Below are positions 8,968 to 17,429 of a stretch of DNA of 64,000 nucleotides, in pieces. Each line of letters starts with the position of its first letter. Positions within the stretch are counted from its first letter, which is position 1. The translations under genes and the position numbers were made by a program. Below the pieces are notes generated by a model. The model made no database searches, was not told where the DNA came from, and worked only from the letters and a program-made list of their open reading frames with translations. The stretch is from Microbacterium sp. M28 (GTDB lineage: Bacteria > Actinomycetota > Actinomycetes > Actinomycetales > Microbacteriaceae), in contig NZ_CP107546.1 of the NCBI RefSeq assembly GCF_025836995.1, forward strand, positions 2,604,001-2,668,000, written 5' to 3'.

Positions 8968-9795
8968 TCAAGGAGCGGGGCGCCACCAGGTGTCGGTCGG
9001 CGTGACGGGCAGGCGGCGCTTGTGCTCGGTGGCGAGGTACTTGCTCTCGATGCGAGCGGCGACGTCGGCATCCACCTGTCGCCCCTCGAGGTAGTCGTCG
9101 ATCTGCTCGTACGTGAGGCCGAGTTCGTCCTCGTCGGCTCGGCCTGGCTGACCGTCCAGCAGATCGGCCGTCGGCACCTTGAGCCACAGCCGGTCGGGGG
9201 CGCCCAGCGTGCGCAGCAGCGCCTTGCCCTGGCGCTTGGTGAGACCGGACAGCGGAAGCAGGTCCGCCGCACCGTCGCCGAACTTCGTGTAGAAGCCGGT
9301 CACGGCCTCGGCCGCGTGATCGGTGCCGATGACCAGCATCCGGTCGTGCCCGGCGAGGGCGTACTGGGTGACCATGCGAATGCGCGCCTTGATGTTGCCG
9401 CGGTTGAAGTCCGAGATGTCCGCTCCGGCGGCCTGCTCGATGTCCTTCTCGACACCGTCGACGCCGTACTGGATGTTGACCTCGATCGCTCGATCGGCCG
9501 CGATGAACGCCAGCGCCGCTGCCGCGTCGTCCGCGTCCAGCTGCACGCGGTACGGAAGCCGCACGGCGATGAACGAGGCGCGTGCGCCCCGTTCCCGCGC
9601 CTTCTCGACGGCGAGCTGCGCGAGCCTGCCTGCGAGCGTCGAGTCCTGGCCGCCGGAGATGCCGAGCACGAACCCGTGCGCGCCGGTGGTCACCAGATAG
9701 TCGGCGAGGAACTGCACCCGACGGTCGATCTCGGGCTGCGGGTCGATCTCGGGCTGCACGCCGAGGTCGTCGGCGATCTGCTGCTGAAGCGACAC
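8968..9795 (-). CDS. nadE: NH3-dependent NAD+ synthetase
   Basis: Final step of NAD synthesis: amidation of deamido-NAD with ammonia and ATP. The frame extends upstream, but the GTG at 9795 is preceded by GGAGG five bases away and gives 275 residues, the standard length of ammonia-dependent NadE without a glutaminase domain. Motifs: [15 protein letters not shown] (PP-loop), [20 protein letters not shown], and [16 protein letters not shown] near the C-terminus. No other NAD genes are adjacent. It is divergent from the aldo/keto reductase gene across a small palindrome at 9825-9840. Confidence 0.95.
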   Translation of the reverse strand: MSLQQQIADDLGVQPEIDPQPEIDRRVQFLADYLVTTGAHGFVLGISGGQDSTLAGRLAQLAVEKARERGARASFIAVRLPYRVQLDADDAAAALAFIAADRAIEVNIQYGVDGVEKDIEQAAGADISDFNRGNIKARIRMVTQYALAGHDRMLVIGTDHAAEAVTGFYTKFGDGAADLLPLSGLTKRQGKALLRTLGAPDRLWLKVPTADLLDGQPGRADEDELGLTYEQIDDYLEGRQVDADVAARIESKYLATEHKRRLPVTPTDTWWRPAP

Positions 9796-9824
9796 GGAAT
9801 CCTCCACTCTGTCTGCGTCCAGTA

Positions 9825-9840
9825 TCACGTGCGCATGTGA
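9825..9840. promoter_or_regulatory. 16-bp near-perfect palindrome between nadE and the aldo/keto reductase gene
   Basis: TCACGTGCGCATGTGA; 14 of 16 positions are self-complementary, and it sits 30 bases upstream of the nadE start. Position and symmetry suit an operator, but no regulator is assigned. Confidence is low, because CACGTG-like palindromes arise often in GC-rich DNA. Confidence 0.35.
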
Positions 9841-9919
9841 CGAGCGGATGACGACGCGGCGGAATACCTCGACCGGCGACGGACTTGTCCTCAGCAGACG
9901 AAGAAAGCGAGACCCCCCC

Positions 9920-10873
9920 ATGACCCTGATCGGCCGCAGCGACCTCGATGTGTTCCCGCTCGCCCTCGGCGGCAACGTGTTCGGTTGGACCGCCGATCGC
10001 GATGCCTCCTTCGCGATCCTGGACGCCTTCACGCAGGGCGGCGGTGACTTCATCGACACCGCGGACGGCTACAGCCATTGGGCTCCAGGCAACTCCGGCG
10101 GCGAGAGCGAGACGCTGATCGGCGAATGGCTGACATCGCGCAAGCCGCGCGATGTCGTCATCGCGACCAAAGTGAGCACGCATCCGGACTTCCCCGGCCT
10201 GTCGGCGAAGAACATCCGCGCGGCGGCCGAGGCGTCGCTGAGGAGGCTCGGCGTCGAGAGCATCGATCTGTACTACGCGCACTTCGACGACGAATCGGTT
10301 CCGCTCGAGGAGACCGTCGCGGCGTTCGGCCAGCTCGTCACGGACGGGCTCGTGCGCCACACGGCCGTCTCCAACTACTCCGCCGACCGCATCCGCTCGT
10401 GGATCGCGATCGCGCAGGATGCCGGGACGGCACTGCCGGTCGCGGTGCAGCCGCACTACAACCTCGTGCACCGCAATGCGGTCGAGGAGAGCATCATCCC
10501 CGTCGCGGAGGAGTTCGGGCTCGACCTGATCCCGTACTACGCGCTGGCCAGCGGATTCCTCACCGGGAAATACCGCTCGGACGACCCGACCGCCGTCGCA
10601 TCGGCTCGTGCGGGCGGAGCGGCGAAGTACGCCACCTCGCACGGCCTGCGCATCATCGACGAGCTCGAGCGCATCGGCACGGCGCACGGCGCCTCGGTGG
10701 CGTCCGTGGCGCTGGCCTGGCTGCGGTCGCAGCCCACGGTCGTCGCCCCGATCGCCAGCGCATCGCGTGTCGAGCAGGTGGCCGACCTGCTCGCCAGCGC
10801 TCGCGTCCAGCTGAGTCCGGAGGAGATCGCGTCCCTCAGCGCGGTATCCGCCTGGTCGTACGCCGGTCGCTGA
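9920..10873 (+). CDS. aldo/keto reductase
   Basis: NADPH-dependent oxidoreductase of the AKR superfamily, 317 residues in a TIM barrel. Catalytic residues are visible: the Asp in [11 protein letters not shown], Tyr of the same stretch, Lys in [10 protein letters not shown] and the His in LYYAHFDDE. The [11 protein letters not shown] and [19 protein letters not shown] segments resemble the YajO/tas-like group. The earlier ATG in this frame would add an unrelated basic extension, so ATG at 9920 (beginning [14 protein letters not shown]) is preferred. The substrate is unknown. Confidence 0.9.
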   Translation: MTLIGRSDLDVFPLALGGNVFGWTADRDASFAILDAFTQGGGDFIDTADGYSHWAPGNSGGESETLIGEWLTSRKPRDVVIATKVSTHPDFPGLSAKNIRAAAEASLRRLGVESIDLYYAHFDDESVPLEETVAAFGQLVTDGLVRHTAVSNYSADRIRSWIAIAQDAGTALPVAVQPHYNLVHRNAVEESIIPVAEEFGLDLIPYYALASGFLTGKYRSDDPTAVASARAGGAAKYATSHGLRIIDELERIGTAHGASVASVALAWLRSQPTVVAPIASASRVEQVADLLASARVQLSPEEIASLSAVSAWSYAGR

Positions 10874-10879
10874 ACGGTC

Positions 10880-13800
10880 TCAGCCGCGGCTGCCCGCGGG
10901 GCCGACGATCCGACTCGGCCCCGCGTCGGTCTGCTCGACGCGCAGCTGCGCGGGAATCTGCTCCTGCATGGCCTCGACGTGGCTGATCACACCGACCGTG
11001 CGACCGCCGGCGCGCAGTTCGTCGAGCGTGCGCATGGCGACGTCCAGCGTGTCCGCGTCCAGTGAGCCGAAGCCCTCGTCGATGAAGAGCGTGTCGAGGG
11101 TGATGCCACCTGCGCGCGCCGTGACGACCTCGGCGAGCCCCAGCGCGAGCGCCAGGGAGGAGAGGAACGTCTCTCCCCCGGACAGCGACTGCGCGGGTCG
11201 TGTGTGGCCGGTGAAGGCGTCGAACACGACGATTCCGAGTCCTGATGCCGCGCCTCGGGCGGCGAGCGCGTCCGAGTGGCGGAGCTGGTAGCGGCCGGTC
11301 GACATGTCGCTCAGGCGCCTGTTCGCGGCATCCACGATCTCCTCGAGTTCGGCGGCGAGGACGAAGGTCTCCAGAGTCATGCGGCGCGTGTTGCCCGCGC
11401 GCCCGGCGATCGTGTCGGCCAGGCCCTTCAGCAGCTCGTGCTCCTGCATCTGCTCCGCGCTGCGGGCGTGCTCCGTGGCGGCGCCGTCGATCAGCGCGCC
11501 CAGTCGCCGCGCGACGGCGGACGCCTGCGCGGAGCTGTCGACGGCGTTCTTCCATGCGTCTCTGGAGACCCGCGCCGCCTCCTCGGCGGGGCCGACGTCG
11601 ATCGGCTCCTCGGGGAGGGTGCGCATCTCCAGGGGAAGCAGGATCGCCTTCTCGGTCTCACGCTGCACGGTGTGCGCGGTGATCCGGCCCTCCAGGGCGT
11701 CGCGCTCGGCCGTGGAGCGCAGGGCGGTCTCGACGTGGTCCGAGTCATCGAAAACGGACAGCGCGATCGCGGCGTCGCGTTCGCTGCGTGCCTCGTCCGC
11801 GGCGGTTCCGCGTCGCGCTGTCTCGGCGAGAGCCGCGGCGAGCGCACGGGCTGCCGCGATGCCTTCGGCGGAATCGGCGACGCGCTCTGCCACGGATGCG
11901 AACGGACCGCGTGCCTCGGCGATGATCGCCTCGGCCTCGCGCTCGCGCTCCTCGAGGACGGCGAGCGCCTCCCTCGCCGTCGCGAGAGCCGCGGAGGAAT
12001 CGTCGCGTTCGCGCTCAAGCCTGGCGATGCGCTCCTCGATGGCCGCGAGACGCTCCTCGGTCTCGGCGACCCGACCGACGGCGGACAGCGCCTCGTCGTG
12101 GGCGGCGACGGCGGCGGCGAGCTCGGCATCGCCCTGTTCGGCGTCCCGGCCGTCCGCCAGCGCGGTCGCCGCGGCGAGTTCGGCTCTGAGCGCGGTGAGC
12201 CGATCGGCGGTCTCGCGCTCCGAGCGCGCCGCATCGTCGCGCTCGGACTGAGCCTCGGCGATGTCATCGCCCGAGACCGGATCGGTGTGCGCGGCCGGCG
12301 CGGGGTGCGTCGTCGAGCCGCACACGGCGCAGGCCTGCCCTGAGACCAGCGCCTCGGCGAGCTCGCCCGCCATGCCGTCCAGCCGGCGCTGCAGCAGAGT
12401 CGACAGCTCGGTCTGCTTGCGCGCGAGCCGGGTGTTCGCCGCGGCGAACTCGCCGTCGACGGTCTCGATGACCGTCGACAGCCGCGCGACCTCGACGGCT
12501 GCGGCGCGGCGCGATCGCGCCCGATCGCACTCCTGGGCGAGGGCGTCGATCCGGTCGGCCGTTCGGCGCGCGGCCTCCCGTTCAGCGGAGGCTGCGGCAC
12601 GCTCCTGTGGCAGGGCGGAGCGCTCCACGTCGTCCGCGGCGATCCGCTCCGACGCCTCGGCGACTCGCCGGGTCGCCTCCGCCCGTTCCTCCGCGCGCTG
12701 CGCAGACCGCTGCTCGTACTCCTGAGCGCGCTGCCAGCTGCCGCGCTGCTCGGAGCGCGCCGTCGCCCAGTCCTCGAGCATGGTCGCGGTGAGCTCGGGC
12801 AGGGCGATGCCGAGCGCCTTCCAGCGCGTTCGCGCCTCGGCTTCGGCTTCGGCGGCCGCGTCCAGCGCGCATCGGGCCCTCGTCGCGGCGGCGATCGCCG
12901 GTCGAAGACCCTCGGCACTGCGCGCGCGATCCAGCTCGGCCCTGGCCGTCGCGATCTGCGGTTCTTCGTCGTCCAGTCGGCGCAGCGCCGCGCGCGCACG
13001 ATCGCGCTCCCGCTGCGCCGCCTGCTCCTCACGCCGGGCGGCGAGCGCCGCGTCGGCGTCGGTGGAGCGCCGTTCGGCATCGTCCGCGTCTGCCTGAGCG
13101 CGCTCCGCGCGGTACTCGGCCCTGGCCAGCGCACGCCGCAGCGCCTCCAGCCGTTCTTCGGTCGGGCCTGCGCCCACCTCCGGCGGCGAGTCATCCGGCG
13201 ACTCCGATCCATCGCCGGCATCCGCCGTCGTGCCCTGCAGGCCTGCGTCCACCACGACGGTCTCGGCCTCCTCGAGACGTGTCGTGACGGTCATGAGTCG
13301 TGCGCTCAGCGCGTTGTCAGACGCCTTCCGCCGCTCGTCGAACCGCACCTGGATGTCTTCGAAGCGCTCCGTGCCGAACAGCCGTCGCAGCAGCGCCTGG
13401 CGCTCCTTGCTGTCGGCGAGCAGGAAACGGGCGAACCGGTTCTGCGCCAGCAGGATCACCTGCAGGAACTGCGACTGGCTCAGCTGGAGGATCGCGTCCA
13501 GTTCGTTCGCCACATCGACGGCCCGCGCCGCGCGTCCGAGCCACGCGTCGCCGGTCCATTCGTCGAGTGCGACCGCCGAGGCCTGTTTGGTCATGCCGCC
13601 GCCGCGTCTGGCCGGTCGCATGTACTCGGGCGAACGCGTCACGCGGAATCGTCCGGCGGTCGTACTGAACTCGACGACCACCTCGCTCGGGTCGTCCGGC
13701 TCGCAATGATCGCTGCGCAGCCGCTTCTCGCCGCCGTCGTAGCGCGGCACCGATCCGTAGAGCCCGAAGCAGACCGCGTCGAGGATGCTGGACTTTCCCG

Positions 13801-13915
13801 CCCCTGTCCGGCCGGCGATGAGGAAGATGCCATCGGCCGCGAACGCGTCGAAGTCGACCGTCTGGCGTTCGAGGAACGGACCGAAGCCCTCGACCTCGAG
13901 GCGATGCAGGCGCAC
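10880..13915 (-). CDS. sbcC: SbcC, ATPase subunit of the SbcCD (Mre11-Rad50) nuclease
   Basis: SMC-like ATPase that works with SbcD to open hairpins and process double-strand breaks. 1011 residues. N-terminal Walker A GRTGAGKSSILDAVCF at about residue 35; long Ala/Glu/Arg-rich coiled coils at ~190-500 and ~530-840; between them the zinc hook GQACAVCGSTTHP (CxxC); C-terminal ABC signature LSGGETFLSSLALALG and Walker B DTLFIDEGFGSLD. GTG start at 13915 overlaps the sbcD stop codon by one base, so the subunits are translationally coupled in the order sbcD-sbcC. Confidence 0.95.
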   Translation of the reverse strand: MRLHRLEVEGFGPFLERQTVDFDAFAADGIFLIAGRTGAGKSSILDAVCFGLYGSVPRYDGGEKRLRSDHCEPDDPSEVVVEFSTTAGRFRVTRSPEYMRPARRGGGMTKQASAVALDEWTGDAWLGRAARAVDVANELDAILQLSQSQFLQVILLAQNRFARFLLADSKERQALLRRLFGTERFEDIQVRFDERRKASDNALSARLMTVTTRLEEAETVVVDAGLQGTTADAGDGSESPDDSPPEVGAGPTEERLEALRRALARAEYRAERAQADADDAERRSTDADAALAARREEQAAQRERDRARAALRRLDDEEPQIATARAELDRARSAEGLRPAIAAATRARCALDAAAEAEAEARTRWKALGIALPELTATMLEDWATARSEQRGSWQRAQEYEQRSAQRAEERAEATRRVAEASERIAADDVERSALPQERAAASAEREAARRTADRIDALAQECDRARSRRAAAVEVARLSTVIETVDGEFAAANTRLARKQTELSTLLQRRLDGMAGELAEALVSGQACAVCGSTTHPAPAAHTDPVSGDDIAEAQSERDDAARSERETADRLTALRAELAAATALADGRDAEQGDAELAAAVAAHDEALSAVGRVAETEERLAAIEERIARLERERDDSSAALATAREALAVLEEREREAEAIIAEARGPFASVAERVADSAEGIAAARALAAALAETARRGTAADEARSERDAAIALSVFDDSDHVETALRSTAERDALEGRITAHTVQRETEKAILLPLEMRTLPEEPIDVGPAEEAARVSRDAWKNAVDSSAQASAVARRLGALIDGAATEHARSAEQMQEHELLKGLADTIAGRAGNTRRMTLETFVLAAELEEIVDAANRRLSDMSTGRYQLRHSDALAARGAASGLGIVVFDAFTGHTRPAQSLSGGETFLSSLALALGLAEVVTARAGGITLDTLFIDEGFGSLDADTLDVAMRTLDELRAGGRTVGVISHVEAMQEQIPAQLRVEQTDAGPSRIVGPAGSRG

Positions 13916-15069
13916 TAGACCAGTGCCTCCGCGGCCACTCGCTCGTCGAGCACCTCGCGGATCAGCTCGTGCTCGCGCTCGGTCGCCCCGTGGCCCTCGC
14001 GTACGTGCTCGAGGAAGGCCTCGATGCGGTCTGTGTCGGTGACCGCTGTGCGCAGCCGCGCGGAGTAGGACTGCTCGAGCCGCGCGACGGTCTGTTCCGG
14101 CTCGTGCTGGACCAGCGCGCAGAACGCGAACCGCTCCTTCAGCCGGCGCATCGGCTCAGCCTGCGGGAGCGCGTCGGTGTACACCGCGCATACCCAGTCC
14201 GTGGCGTGGGCCGCGACGTTCTCGGCCGACAGGATGTCGTCGAGGGCTCCGGTCAGCGTCACGAGGCGGCGCGGAACCGGCAGGTCGAGCCATTCGACGG
14301 TGGCGAGCCCTTCGGCGTCGAGGTCGATCAGCCAGGAGCCGCGCGGCTTGTCCTGTTCGCCGAAGCTGTAGTGCAGCGGCGCCCCCGCATACCGGACGCG
14401 ATCGCTGAGCTGCTGCCGGCCGTGGATGTGGCCGAGAGCGACGTAGTCCGGACCGTCGAACACCGACAGCGGAACGACGTCGAGACCGCCCTGACGGACC
14501 TCGCGCTCGAGCCCTGCGGTCGCGTCGACGCCGGCGGCGAAGCAGTGCGCGATCGCGACCGAGCGGCCGGTGTGCGCCGCCATGCCGGCGCGCACCAGTT
14601 CCATGGCGTGCGCCATCGTCTGCGCCTGCGTGCGGAGCACGGCATCCGGCCAGTACTGGCGCACGAGGGCCGGCTCGAGGTACGGGATGCCGAAGAAGTG
14701 CACCGGACCGTGGGCATCGGCGATCGTGATCGGCACGCCGATCGCGACCGGGTCGGTCTGCACGTGGATGCCGTCGCGCAGCAGCCGCGCCTGGAAACCG
14801 AGCCGTGCGGCGGAATCGTGGTTGCCGCTGGTGACGATCACGGCGGCGCCGGCGTCGTGCAGGGCGACGAGCGTGTCGCCGAGAAGCGTGTACGCGGGGC
14901 CGGCAGGCGTGGCCGAGTCGAAGACATCGCCGGCGACGATGACGACCTCGACATCGTGCGCACGCACCTGCGCCACGAGCGCGCCGAGCACCTCGGCCAG
15001 CGCATCCATGGTGGAGTTGCCATGGAACGTGCGGCCGATGTGCCAATCGGAGGTGTGCAGGATGCGCAT
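13915..15069 (-). CDS. sbcD: SbcD, nuclease subunit of SbcCD
   Basis: Mn2+-dependent exonuclease/endonuclease partner of SbcC. 384 residues with the calcineurin-like phosphoesterase motifs in order: HTSDWHIGRTFHG, VAGDVFDSATP, VTSGNHDSAARLG, and YVALGHIHGRQ. The C-terminal ~100 residues would be the capping and SbcC-binding region. The frame offers GTG two codons upstream; ATG at 15069 (MRILHTSDW) is the family-typical start. First gene of the sbcDC operon. Confidence 0.95.
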   Translation of the reverse strand: MRILHTSDWHIGRTFHGNSTMDALAEVLGALVAQVRAHDVEVVIVAGDVFDSATPAGPAYTLLGDTLVALHDAGAAVIVTSGNHDSAARLGFQARLLRDGIHVQTDPVAIGVPITIADAHGPVHFFGIPYLEPALVRQYWPDAVLRTQAQTMAHAMELVRAGMAAHTGRSVAIAHCFAAGVDATAGLEREVRQGGLDVVPLSVFDGPDYVALGHIHGRQQLSDRVRYAGAPLHYSFGEQDKPRGSWLIDLDAEGLATVEWLDLPVPRRLVTLTGALDDILSAENVAAHATDWVCAVYTDALPQAEPMRRLKERFAFCALVQHEPEQTVARLEQSYSARLRTAVTDTDRIEAFLEHVREGHGATEREHELIREVLDERVAAEALV

Positions 15070-15110
15070 GTTCACACGGTACGGAGGACCTCGGACATCG
15101 GCCGAGAGGC

Positions 15111-15145
15111 GTGCCGCGGCATCCGTCGTTCGGACGCCGCGGCAC
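15111..15145 (-). terminator. hairpin downstream of the MFS exporter gene
   Basis: GTGCCGCGGC at 15111-15120 is the exact complement of GCCGCGGCAC at 15136-15145, extended inward by ATCC/GGAC-type pairing. It follows the MFS stop codon and precedes sbcD. No T-run is present, as is common in actinobacterial terminators. Confidence 0.55.
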
Positions 15146-15150
15146 CGCGC

Positions 15151-16602
15151 TCAGTGCGCGAGGACCGCAGCCTGCTCGTCAGCGCCCCGCGGGAGGAGAT
15201 CCTCCGCACGCCCTCGCACCATCGTGATCGCGATCACGGACGCCACGACCATGCCGACGGCGGCCGCGAGGAACGTCGCCCCGTAGCCGGACGTCAGCAC
15301 CGCGGCGTCGACATCGGCCGGCGCATGAGCGCCGACGCGGGCGGCGTACACCGCCGTGAACACCGACAGGCCGATCGAGCCGCCGATCTGCATGGCGGAG
15401 TTCGTCACCGCGGAGGCCACGCCGGCATCGTGCGGCGCGACCCCGGTGAGGGCGACGTTCTGCAGAGGGATGAAGACGAACGCCATGCCGAAGCCCATCA
15501 CGAGCAGAGCGGGGGCGATCTCGACAAGGTAGTCGCCGCCGGGAGTGATGAACGACAGATAGACGAGAGCCGCGGCGACGACCAGCGGGCCGCCGATGAG
15601 CATCGGCCGGGGGCCGACGGTCCCCAGCATCCGCGTCGCGATCGGTGCGAGCACCATCGTCCCGAGGGGCAGCGGAAGACTCGCGAGGCCCGCCTGCAGC
15701 GCCCCCATTCCGAGGACGATCTGCAGGTGGAGCGTGAGGTAGAGCGTCGCGCCGATCATGACGCTGCCCGCGACCGCCTGGATCAGGAAGGCGCCGCCCC
15801 TGACGCGGTCGGCGACGACGCGCAACGGCAGCAGCGGATTGCCGACCTTCGTCTCGACCCATACGAACACACCGAGCAGCACGACGCCGACGGCGAGAAA
15901 GGCGATCGTGAGCGGGTTCGCCCAGCCGGTCTCGGCGATGCTGAAGCCGTAGACGAGCGATCCGAGGCCGACGGTGACCAGCAGGGCACCCCACAGGTCG
16001 TAGCGGTTGTCGCCCTCGGCCTTGCTCTCGGTGATGAATAGAGCGCCGCCCACGAGGCAGACGATCACGAAGAAAAGGTTGACAAGCAGGCACCACCGCC
16101 AGTCCAGGAACTCGGTGAGGAAGCCTCCGAGCACCAGACCGACCGCTGCGCCGGCACCGGCCACAGTGCCGAACACGGCGAAGGCCGTGTTGCGCTGCCT
16201 GCCGGAAGGGAACAGCGTCGTCAGCAACGCGAGCGCCGCCGGGGCGAGCATGGCCGCGAACACGCCCTGCAGGGCACGGCCGAGGACGAGCTCCCATCCG
16301 GCGTTCGCCATTCCTGCGAACAGCGAGGCGAGACCGAAGCCCACCATCCCGACCAGGAACGTGCGCTTGCGCCCCCAGTAGTCGGCGATGCGCCCGCCGA
16401 GCAGCAGCAGCGCTCCGAATGCGAGCGCGTAGGCCGTCACGACCCACTGACGCATGTGGTCGTCCATCCCGAGGGCGGCCTGCGCCTGCGGAAGAGCGAT
16501 GTTGACGATGGTGCCGTCGAGGACGACGACGAGTTGCGTCAGAGAGATGATCGCCAGGGCCCACCACTTCGCTGAGGGGTGGGCGCGCAGGGTCGATGAC
16601 AT
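15151..16602 (-). CDS. MFS exporter, DHA2 (EmrB/QacA) family
   Basis: Proton-coupled multidrug-type efflux protein of 483 residues with about 14 hydrophobic segments, as expected for DHA2. Helix 1 holds QLVVVLDGTIVNIALPQAQ (the D1 motif LDxTIVNVALP); loop 2-3 has LLGGRIADYWGRKR (motif A); helix 5 has AVGLVLGGFL (motif C). ATG at 16602 is preceded by GGAGG seven bases away. The frame is open another 54 codons, but that stretch is the structured leader. The ribosome binding site lies inside a 10-bp hairpin ending in five T, so expression is probably drug-inducible through attenuation (next entry). Substrate unknown. Confidence 0.9.
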   Translation of the reverse strand: MSSTLRAHPSAKWWALAIISLTQLVVVLDGTIVNIALPQAQAALGMDDHMRQWVVTAYALAFGALLLLGGRIADYWGRKRTFLVGMVGFGLASLFAGMANAGWELVLGRALQGVFAAMLAPAALALLTTLFPSGRQRNTAFAVFGTVAGAGAAVGLVLGGFLTEFLDWRWCLLVNLFFVIVCLVGGALFITESKAEGDNRYDLWGALLVTVGLGSLVYGFSIAETGWANPLTIAFLAVGVVLLGVFVWVETKVGNPLLPLRVVADRVRGGAFLIQAVAGSVMIGATLYLTLHLQIVLGMGALQAGLASLPLPLGTMVLAPIATRMLGTVGPRPMLIGGPLVVAAALVYLSFITPGGDYLVEIAPALLVMGFGMAFVFIPLQNVALTGVAPHDAGVASAVTNSAMQIGGSIGLSVFTAVYAARVGAHAPADVDAAVLTSGYGATFLAAAVGMVVASVIAITMVRGRAEDLLPRGADEQAAVLAH

Positions 16603-16606
16603 GGAA

Positions 16607-16697
16607 AAACCTCCGGTGTCTGGTGAGGATGCCGGAGGTTTCAAGCCTCGGACCGGCCCCGTTCCCGAGGCCGACCGCCTCAGCGAACGGTGCTGAG
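16607..16697 (-). promoter_or_regulatory. three-hairpin leader/attenuator of the MFS exporter gene
   Basis: In transcript order the leader contains CTCAGC/GCTGAG (arms 16692-16697 and 16679-16684), GCCTCGG/CCGAGGC (16665-16671 and 16645-16651), and AAACCTCCGG with CCGGAGGTTT (16632-16641 and 16607-16616; 15-base loop). The third hairpin has a T-run and its 3' arm contains the GGAGG of the MFS gene, so it could act as a terminator, as a translation block, or as both. The layout resembles drug-inducible attenuators of actinobacterial resistance genes. I found no short, well-delimited leader peptide; an ATG at 16708 (MELCSAPF...) opens a frame that runs on into the gene. Confidence 0.6.
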
Positions 16698-16794
16698 CAG
16701 AGCTCCATTCTCTCGGACGGAGGCGGAGGACCGGCGCGATCGGCACCCGACCGCACCGTAACAATGCGTCACACGCCGAGAAATCTGCTACACG

Positions 16795-17103
16795 TCAGCG
16801 ACGGCGCAGCAGCGCACCGTGCTCGGGGTGCGCTGCGAACCATTCGGCGACGTACCAGCACACCGCGTCGACCTTCCGATCGCCGCGCTCGAGGATGTCG
16901 GCCACGGCCCCCTCGACCACGCGCGCGGCATGCCCCTGCCCGCGGAAAGTCGGGACTGTGAAGGCTCTCGTCAGCGCGATCGTCCTGCCGTCGTCGCGGT
17001 AGTCGAGCACGCTGACCAGCTGTCCGTCGTGCAGCAGCGTGTAGCGCGATGCGTCCTTCTCATCGGTGAGGACGAAGCCGTCTGTCAGGGTCGAATCGGT
17101 CAC
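16795..17103 (-). CDS. GNAT-like N-acetyltransferase (YjdJ type)
   Basis: Small 102-residue protein of the COG2388-like GNAT group. The acetyl-CoA loop appears as TVPTFRGQGHAARVVEGAV (R/QxxGxG/A pattern), followed by VCWYVAEWFAAHPEHGALL, whose H-P-E is characteristic of this short subfamily. The substrate is unknown. Start is GTG at 17103; TAACGT (17110-17115 on the complement) sits six bases upstream, consistent with leaderless translation. Confidence 0.8.
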   Translation of the reverse strand: MTDSTLTDGFVLTDEKDASRYTLLHDGQLVSVLDYRDDGRTIALTRAFTVPTFRGQGHAARVVEGAVADILERGDRKVDAVCWYVAEWFAAHPEHGALLRRR

Positions 17104-17142
17104 GTCCCCACGTTACGCCCGGCGGCCGACACAGGCTCCGTT

Positions 17143-17172
17143 TTGACACGGAGCGACACGATCCGACATAAT
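17143..17172 (+). promoter_or_regulatory. sigma-A-type promoter of the Cys/Met leader peptide
   Basis: TTGACA at 17143-17148, an 18-base spacer, then CATAAT at 17167-17172. This is one of the best consensus promoters in the window. The ATG of the leader peptide begins seven bases after the -10, so transcription should start at or next to the A of the ATG. Confidence 0.75.
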
Positions 17173-17178
17173 CCCCCC

Positions 17179-17280
17179 ATGACCACCAACGCACGCCCTT
17201 TGTCCGCCCAGGAGGCGAACGGGACTGCCGGGATGATGATGCCCGGCCGCGTTGCCATGTGTTGCCGAATGTGCAGCTGA
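17179..17280 (+). CDS. putative sulfur-amino-acid-sensing leader peptide
   Basis: A 33-codon ORF ending MMMPGRVAMCCRMCS before the stop. The last 15 codons include five Met and three Cys, with MMM and CC in tandem, the composition expected for a peptide on which ribosomes stall when sulfur amino acids (or their charged tRNAs) run short. It starts directly at the predicted transcription start. Cys-rich leader peptides acting in attenuation are known from mycobacteria; this one is assigned by analogy only. The first half (TTNARPLSAQEANG) shows no recognisable feature. The gene following the 149-base leader remainder is the winged-helix regulator at 17430. Confidence 0.55.
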   Translation: MTTNARPLSAQEANGTAGMMMPGRVAMCCRMCS

Positions 17281-17429
17281 CACCTCAGCCCACCCCGCCC
17301 GGCTCGGCCTTCGCCATCTGCGACGCCTGAGCCCCCGAGCACCCACCTGCGTGCTCGTCACCGGCCCTCAAGGTCATTCTCGCAACGCATCCGAGCCCGT
17401 CGGCTCACCCTCCCAAGGACTTCATCATC
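17281..17429 (+). promoter_or_regulatory. structured leader between the Cys/Met peptide and the winged-helix regulator gene
   Basis: Hand-found pairings: CGAGCAC (17336-17342) with GTGCTCG (17351-17357); GAGCC (17393-17397) with GGCTC (17402-17406), just upstream of the AAGG Shine-Dalgarno at 17415-17418; and GGCTCGG (17301-17307) with CCGAGCC (17391-17397). The last two are mutually exclusive, which would let ribosome position on the leader peptide decide access to the downstream start. There is no T-run, so translational control or Rho-dependent control is likelier than an intrinsic terminator. Confidence 0.4.

Noticed and set aside
13969..16041. A 690-codon plus-strand frame opposite sbcD and the MFS gene
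   Set aside because: Spans two genes with clear motifs on the other strand and the intergenic hairpin; composition is not protein-like.
16603..16764. Longer N-terminus for the MFS exporter
   Set aside because: This stretch forms three hairpins and has no membrane or MFS character; the ATG at 16602 has a good ribosome binding site.
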